From assembly GCA_963772825.1 (NCBI GenBank), contig CAVYYX010000012.1:186001-250000 (forward strand): a stretch of DNA of 64,000 bases, written 5' to 3'. This DNA comes from Desertimonas sp963772825. GTDB lineage: Bacteria > Actinomycetota > Acidimicrobiia > Acidimicrobiales > Ilumatobacteraceae. Made by a program: the position numbers and the translations under genes. The stretch's first letter is position 1. Every line of letters starts with the position of its first letter. The notes below the pieces were generated by a model. That model had not been told where the DNA came from and made no database searches. It saw only the letters and a list, made by a program, of their open reading frames with translations. Positions 59,893-64,000 of the stretch are shown here, in pieces.

Positions 59893-60711
59893 TCAGATTG
59901 CGTCGGCGACGCATTGCACGAACGTCACCCGGCCCTCGGCGAGGTTTCGGGCGAGGGCCTCGGTCTGCTCGGCTAGGTCGGGCATGACGAGATGGATGCC
60001 CAGCCCGTTGATCCGATCCGTCGTGCCAGCGAGCGCTGCCACGTAGTCGGCGACCGCGTCCGTGACGTCGTCCCACAGCCGGATGGCGAATCCCGCCTCC
60101 GTGAGGAAGTGGCGAGTCTCCTCGGCGGTTGCGAGCACGCTCGGAGTGTCGCCGTCGGCCCACGGCACGGGGAGGACGGCGGGCTGCTGCCGACCGGCCA
60201 GCAGGTCGAAGAACGCCAGCCGGCCGCCGGTGACGAGGACCCGTCGCATCTCGGCGTACATCTGTGCCTTGCGGGCGATGTTCATCGAGGCGTGTTGCGT
60301 CCAGGCGACGGTGAACTCGGCGTCGTCGCACGGCAACGAGATCGCGTCGCCCGTGCGGATCTCGATGAGATCGTCGAGCCCGCTGCGTCGGTTGAGGTCG
60401 GCGGCGACCTCGCAGAAGGCAGCCGCCACGTCGACGCCGACGAGCTGGCAGCCGAACTGGGTCGCCAAGGTGCGAACCGGGCCGCCGATGCCGCATCCGA
60501 CATCGAGCACGACATCGTCGGCGGCGATGCCCGCGGCGGCCGCCAAACGGAGCGTGGCCGGAAGCTCGAAGGTGTGCAGGTGATCCACGGCGCTGAGCAC
60601 GTCTGCCGAGAGGTTGTCGACATCGAGTCCTGCCGCCTCGAGTGCCTCGAGGATGCCCGCGAGCATGTCCGCCCCGTCTGGCCGGGTTACCGTTTCCGCC
60701 GCATCCGCCAT
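59893..60711 (-). CDS. SAM-dependent methyltransferase (MPBQ/sarcosine-dimethylglycine-like)
   Basis: A 272-residue methyltransferase: DDVVLDVGCGIGGPVRTLAT is motif I, CQLVGVDVAAAFCEVAADLN motif II, RTGDAISLPCDDAEFTVAWT the acidic loop before motif IV, and RRVLVTGGRLAFFDLLAGRQ motif V. The sequence AWTQHASMNIARKAQMYAEM is typical of glycine/sarcosine N-methyltransferases and of UbiE-like enzymes. ATG at 60711 is the start; a TACGGT -10 box is nine bases upstream. Confidence 0.87.
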   Translation of the reverse strand: MADAAETVTRPDGADMLAGILEALEAAGLDVDNLSADVLSAVDHLHTFELPATLRLAAAAGIAADDVVLDVGCGIGGPVRTLATQFGCQLVGVDVAAAFCEVAADLNRRSGLDDLIEIRTGDAISLPCDDAEFTVAWTQHASMNIARKAQMYAEMRRVLVTGGRLAFFDLLAGRQQPAVLPVPWADGDTPSVLATAEETRHFLTEAGFAIRLWDDVTDAVADYVAALAGTTDRINGLGIHLVMPDLAEQTEALARNLAEGRVTFVQCVADAI

Positions 60712-60720
60712 GAAGGCGGG

Positions 60721-60726
60721 ACCGTA
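60721..60726 (-). promoter_or_regulatory. -10 box of the methyltransferase gene at 59893-60711
   Basis: Minus-strand TACGGT lies nine bases before the ATG at 60711, a leaderless or near-leaderless spacing. Confidence 0.5.
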
Positions 60727-60781
60727 ACGTCGCCACTGCCCACCTGTCGCCTCATTACTCTGCGTTCCCCGCTGAGCTTCG

Positions 60782-60787
60782 TAGTCT
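60782..60787 (+). promoter_or_regulatory. -10 box of rnhB (leaderless)
   Basis: TAGTCT lies six bases before the GTG at 60794. Confidence 0.5.
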
Positions 60788-60793
60788 GTGCTC

Positions 60794-61630
60794 GTGACGC
60801 TTCGTCGCGGGCCGCGCCGACCGATCTCCAAGAAGATCGCCCCCACGCGCAGCATCGAAAAGGAGCTGTGGGAGCACGGCTACCCGGTGGTCGTCGGGAT
60901 CGACGAGGTCGGTCGCGGCGCCTGGGCCGGTCCGCTGTCCGTGGGGGCCGCCGTGCTGCCACCCGACCGTCGACTCAACGGGATTCGCGATTCGAAAATG
61001 CTCACGGAGGTGGACCGCGAGCGCCTTTTCGACCGTGTCGGCGAGTGGTGTGCGACCTGGGGCGTCGGTCACGCCTCGCAGGTGGAGTGTGACGAGCTCG
61101 GCATGGCCGCCGCCCAGCGCCTCGCCGCCGGCCGGGCGATCGCCCAACTCTCCGTCGTGCCCGATGCCGCGATCGTCGACGGCAGCTGGGATTTCGTCTC
61201 GCCGCACGTCGGTCGCGTCGAGCGGGTCATCAAGGCAGACGCCCGCTGCCTCGTCGTGGCTGCCGCCAGCATCCTCGCCAAGGTCAGCCGCGACCGCCTG
61301 ATGCGCGCCGACGCCGAGCACTACCCGGCGTGGTCGTTCGACAGCAACAAGGGCTACCCGTGCCAGAACCATCTGGCTGCGTTGCAGGCATGGGGACCAT
61401 CGGCCATCCACCGACGGTCATGGGTGTTCATGGACCACTACGTCCCGTGGACCGGCATCCAGCGCATCCGCCGCCCGGAATCCGATGCGCCGCCGTCGTT
61501 GTTCGACGAGATCGAGGACTGCCTACCGTTGGACGGCGTCGAGGGCGTCGCCGAGGTCGGCGACGAGATCGGTCGCCGATTCGATGCCGACGGACAGGCG
61601 CACGAGGTTGTCGGGAACTTCCAATGGTGA
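60794..61630 (+). CDS. rnhB: Ribonuclease HII
   Basis: A 278-residue type 2 RNase H that removes ribonucleotides and RNA primers from DNA. YPVVVGIDEVGRGAWAGPLS carries the first Asp-Glu pair, VVPDAAIVDGSWDF the third acidic residue, AAASILAKVSRDRLMRADAE the helix, and WSFDSNKGYPCQNHLAALQA the GYP loop. Family similarity ends near RRPESDAPPSLFD; the last about 38 residues are antisense to the metB carboxyl end, an overlap of 108 bases. GTG at 60794 is taken as the start because a -10 box is six bases before it. Confidence 0.93.
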   Translation: MTLRRGPRRPISKKIAPTRSIEKELWEHGYPVVVGIDEVGRGAWAGPLSVGAAVLPPDRRLNGIRDSKMLTEVDRERLFDRVGEWCATWGVGHASQVECDELGMAAAQRLAAGRAIAQLSVVPDAAIVDGSWDFVSPHVGRVERVIKADARCLVVAAASILAKVSRDRLMRADAEHYPAWSFDSNKGYPCQNHLAALQAWGPSAIHRRSWVFMDHYVPWTGIQRIRRPESDAPPSLFDEIEDCLPLDGVEGVAEVGDEIGRRFDADGQAHEVVGNFQW

Positions 61631-62692
61631 ACCCGCCGCCGAGGCGTGGGTCATCGCCGCCGGGTGTTCGATCAGGCTCTCGACGGCCCCCAGCGACTCG
61701 GCGAGGGTGAACACCCGGGTGGCCGCGGCGACGCCCTTGGCCGCATCGGCGCCGCCGCGCAGGGTGAAGCTGACCATCCCCCCGAAGTCGGACATCTGCT
61801 TCGCCGCAGCGGCATGGCCCGGATGGTCGGGGAGCTGCGGGTAGAACACCCGCTCGACTGCCGGGTGACGCACGAGCAGGTCGACGACGGCTCGTGCATT
61901 GCTGCAATGGCGGTCCATCCTCACGGCCAGCGTCTTGACGCCGCGCAGGACGAGGTAGCAGTCGAACGGGGCGGGAACGGCGCCCGCCGCGTTCTGCACG
62001 TAGCGCAACCGCTCGGCGAGGCCGTCGTCGCTGACGGCGACGAAGCCACCGACGACATCGCTGTGCCCGCCGAGGTACTTCGTCGCCGAGTGGATGACGA
62101 CGTCCGCCCCGAGCACGAGCGGCTGCTGGAGATAGGGGGTGGCGAACGTGTTGTCGACGACGACCAACGCACCATGTTCGTGGGCCACGGCGGTGACGGC
62201 TTCGATGTCGACGCAGCTGAGCAGCGGATTGGTCGGCGACTCCAGCCAGACGAGCGTGGCGTCGGCGGGCCAGGATGCCGCCAAGGCGTCGACGTCGGTG
62301 AGGTCGACTGCCTGCCAGGCGAGGCCGAGGGGTGCCCAGACATTGGCGATCAACCGGTAGGTACCGCCGTACGCGTCGTTGCCGAGGAGCACGCGGCCGG
62401 CGGGCGCCAGGGCACGCAACACCGTGTCCTCCGCAGCAAGTCCGCTGGCGAAGGCGAGCCCGTGGGCCGCGAGCTCGAGCGAAGCCACGCAATGTTCGAG
62501 CGCCGTGCGCGTCGGGTTGCCCGAGCGCGAGTACTCGTAGCCCTGGTGCACGCCGACGGACTGCTGGGCGAACGTCGTCGCCAACGAGATGGGCGTGACG
62601 ACGGCGCCGGTCGTGGCGTCGGGGTCCTGCCCGACGTGGATGGCCCGGGTCTCGAACCCGTGTCCGCCGTCGTGCACCAGTTCCTCACCCAT
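61523..62692 (-). CDS. metB: Cystathionine gamma-synthase/lyase-type enzyme
   Basis: A 389-residue PLP enzyme of the Cys/Met metabolism family. GYEYSRSGNPTRTALEHCVA, VVVDNTFATPYLQQPLVLGA and DVVIHSATKYLGGHSDVVGG (PLP lysine) are the standard motifs; LRLSVGIESATDLVADLGDA is the usual end. Its start overlaps the cystathionine beta-synthase gene by eight bases. In this pairing it could be either gamma-synthase or gamma-lyase (reverse transsulfuration); the tie to a CBS enzyme favours gamma-lyase or a dual role. Confidence 0.9.
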   Translation of the reverse strand: MGEELVHDGGHGFETRAIHVGQDPDATTGAVVTPISLATTFAQQSVGVHQGYEYSRSGNPTRTALEHCVASLELAAHGLAFASGLAAEDTVLRALAPAGRVLLGNDAYGGTYRLIANVWAPLGLAWQAVDLTDVDALAASWPADATLVWLESPTNPLLSCVDIEAVTAVAHEHGALVVVDNTFATPYLQQPLVLGADVVIHSATKYLGGHSDVVGGFVAVSDDGLAERLRYVQNAAGAVPAPFDCYLVLRGVKTLAVRMDRHCSNARAVVDLLVRHPAVERVFYPQLPDHPGHAAAAKQMSDFGGMVSFTLRGGADAAKGVAAATRVFTLAESLGAVESLIEHPAAMTHASAAGSPLEVPDNLVRLSVGIESATDLVADLGDALDAVQR

Positions 62693-64000
62693 AGACCGTC
62701 TCGCCGGCGACCGCCTCGTAGTACGACAGGATGTCGGTCCGGGTGAGCACGGCCAGCGGTCGTCCTCCCGAGAGCACGAGCAGGGCGGGCGCCGCTTCGA
62801 GCATCTGCACGGCCTTCTCGATCCGCTGGCCGACGCCGATCGTCGGCAGTCGCGGGCCCATCACGCGCTCGACCGGCAGATCGAGGACGTCTGCGTCGCG
62901 CGAGATCGCCTCCATCACGTCGAGCTCGTCGATCGAGCCGGAGACCTCGGCGTTGGCGAACGGCGGAGTGTTCTTGCAGACCGGGAGCTGGCTGATGCCG
63001 TGCGACTTCATCACGTCGATGGCCTGGCGGACGCTCTGGCCCGGGTTCACGTAGAGCAACTCCGCCATCGCCCCGCGGGTCTCGAGGACCGCGCCGACGC
63101 AGGCGTCGCACTCGCGGACGAATCCGAAGTTCGCCATCCAATCGTCGTCGAAGACTCGCGACAGATAGCCGCGCCCCGAGTCCGGGTTGAGCACGACGAC
63201 GATGTCGTCTGGCGTGGCGCGGCGGGCGACCTGGATCGCTGCGGCGACTGCCATGCCCCCGGACCCACCGATCAGGATCCCTTCCGCCTGGGACACGCGC
63301 CGGGCGGTGAGGAAGCTCTCCTCGTCGGTGACCGCGATGACCTCGTCATACAGATCCGGGTGCCACGCCGCCGGGAAGAAGTCCTCACCGACGCCCTCGA
63401 CGAGGTACGGCCGCCCTGATCCACCCGAGAACACCGACCCCTCCGGATCGGCCGCGACGATCTTGATGTCAGGGTTCTGGGCCTTGAGGTAGCGCGCCGT
63501 GCCGGTGAGCGTGCCGCACGTTCCCGCCCCGGCGACGAAGTGCGTGATCCGCCCGTCGGTCTGCCGCCACAACTCGGGTCCGGTGGTCAGCTCGTGGGCG
63601 CGCGGGTTTGCTGGGTTGGCGTACTGGTTGGGGCGGAAGGCGGCCAACTCGTCGGTGAGTCGCGCGGCGACGGAGTAGTAGCTCTCCGGGTCCTCCGGGG
63701 CGACGGCCACCGGGCACACAACGACCTCGGCGCCGTAGGCGCGCAGCAGCGAGATCTTCTCCGGTGCCACCTTGTCCGTCATCACGAACACGCAGCGATA
63801 GCCGCGCTGGGCAGCGACGATCGCCAGGCCGACACCCGTGTTGCCGCTGGTCGGCTCGACGATCGTGCCTCCCGGGCTGAGCAACCCGTCGCGCTCAGCC
63901 TGCAGGATCATCTCCAACGCCGGGCGGTCCTTGGAGGAACCGCCGGGGTTCGAGGTTTCCATTTTCATCGCCAACACGCAGGGAAGTCCCTCGATCTCGG
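62685..64000 (-). CDS. cbs: Cystathionine beta-synthase, 5' end off the window
   Basis: At least 438 residues are visible; the frame stays open past base 64000 (EIEGLPCVLAMKMETSNPGG). MKMETSNPGGSSKDRPALEM has the PLP lysine, PTSGNTGVGLAIVAAQRGYR the substrate loop, HFVAGAGTCGTLTGTARYLK and ILIGGSGGMAVAAAIQVARR the phosphate-binding glycines. The last 130 residues are two CBS domains (MAELLYVNPGQSVRQAIDVM and VMGPRLPTIGVGQRIEKAVQ), which bind adenosyl nucleotides in regulated forms. It condenses serine or acetylserine with homocysteine or sulfide. It precedes metB by an eight-base overlap. Confidence 0.93.
   Translation of the reverse strand, partial: EIEGLPCVLAMKMETSNPGGSSKDRPALEMILQAERDGLLSPGGTIVEPTSGNTGVGLAIVAAQRGYRCVFVMTDKVAPEKISLLRAYGAEVVVCPVAVAPEDPESYYSVAARLTDELAAFRPNQYANPANPRAHELTTGPELWRQTDGRITHFVAGAGTCGTLTGTARYLKAQNPDIKIVAADPEGSVFSGGSGRPYLVEGVGEDFFPAAWHPDLYDEVIAVTDEESFLTARRVSQAEGILIGGSGGMAVAAAIQVARRATPDDIVVVLNPDSGRGYLSRVFDDDWMANFGFVRECDACVGAVLETRGAMAELLYVNPGQSVRQAIDVMKSHGISQLPVCKNTPPFANAEVSGSIDELDVMEAISRDADVLDLPVERVMGPRLPTIGVGQRIEKAVQMLEAAPALLVLSGGRPLAVLTRTDILSYYEAVAGETVYG

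Noticed and set aside
1..64000. tRNA or rRNA genes, prophage or insertion sequences
   Set aside because: No cloverleaf with a recognisable T-loop, no rRNA sequence, and no integrase, recombinase or transposase-like protein was seen on either strand.

Overview
This 64 kb window is chromosomal DNA of a high-GC actinobacterium. A WhiB-family regulator, a PafB/PafC-type WYL regulator pair, a coenzyme F420 enzyme (CofC/FbiD-like), a lysine/alanine-rich histone-like protein, MacB/FtsX-type and sugar ABC systems without linked ATPases, and many leaderless promoters point to Actinobacteria, most likely class Acidimicrobiia (Ilumatobacter-like). The class is an inference, not a database result. No rRNA, tRNA, CRISPR array, integrase or transposase gene was recognised, and no gene-free stretch exceeds about 200 bases.

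Layout. 1-8.2 kb (minus strand) is a LacI-regulated sugar-uptake locus: lacI, two permeases, a solute-binding protein, two divergent ADP-ribosylglycohydrolase-family genes and a glycosidase-like gene running off the left edge. 8.3-12.8 kb holds an XRE regulator, a VOC protein with a MerR regulator, an AbiEi/DUF559-like gene between two copies of a palindromic repeat, and an M20 peptidase. 12.8-20.5 kb has argG, a membrane protein, a glycosyltransferase, an L,D-transpeptidase, an exopolyphosphatase, a neutral zinc metallopeptidase and a DUF305 protein. 20.6-25.5 kb is a complete Liv-type ABC transporter operon (livGFHMK). 25.5-35.6 kb has a lipoprotein, RarD, the large subunit of a B12-dependent acyl-CoA mutase, an ArsR/SRPBCC/VOC operon, pgi and a PadR-ABC-FtsX operon. 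35.7-39.5 kb is glgB-malQ. 39.5-48.6 kb has a methyltransferase, an FAD oxidase, an acyl-CoA synthetase, a PhoD phosphatase, 3-hydroxyacyl-CoA dehydrogenase with the mutase small (B12) subunit, pafBC and a DnaQ-like exonuclease. 48.6-64 kb has PIN-PhoH, HIT, the histone-like protein, AraC, a second DUF559-like gene, PIG-L, cofC, an unknown protein, a STAND/TPR ATPase, WhiB, a methyltransferase, rnhB, and metB-cbs (transsulfuration) running off the right edge.

Two things stand out beyond the gene list. First, intergenic DNA is rich in short dispersed repeats: element C (about 62 nt, seven full or partial copies, mostly at 5' gene boundaries, once tandemly duplicated together with the first codons of pafB); element B (51-52 nt, two copies that supply the last 12 codons and the stop of the genes they abut, and flank the AbiEi/DUF559 gene as direct repeats); element A (75 nt, two copies); and several single palindromes. 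Second, at least nine positions require a reading-frame change to restore otherwise normal proteins. That density suggests indel errors in the sequence more than real pseudogenes, so those products should be read as probably intact.

Regulation can be read directly at several places. Many genes have a TANNNT -10 box 6-9 nt before the start codon (leaderless transcripts). LacI, MerR, PadR and ArsR genes are accompanied by matching palindromes. Carbon metabolism (sugar uptake, pgi, glgB, malQ), acyl-CoA metabolism (mutase, dehydrogenase, acyl-CoA synthetase) and sulfur amino acid synthesis are the main metabolic themes.
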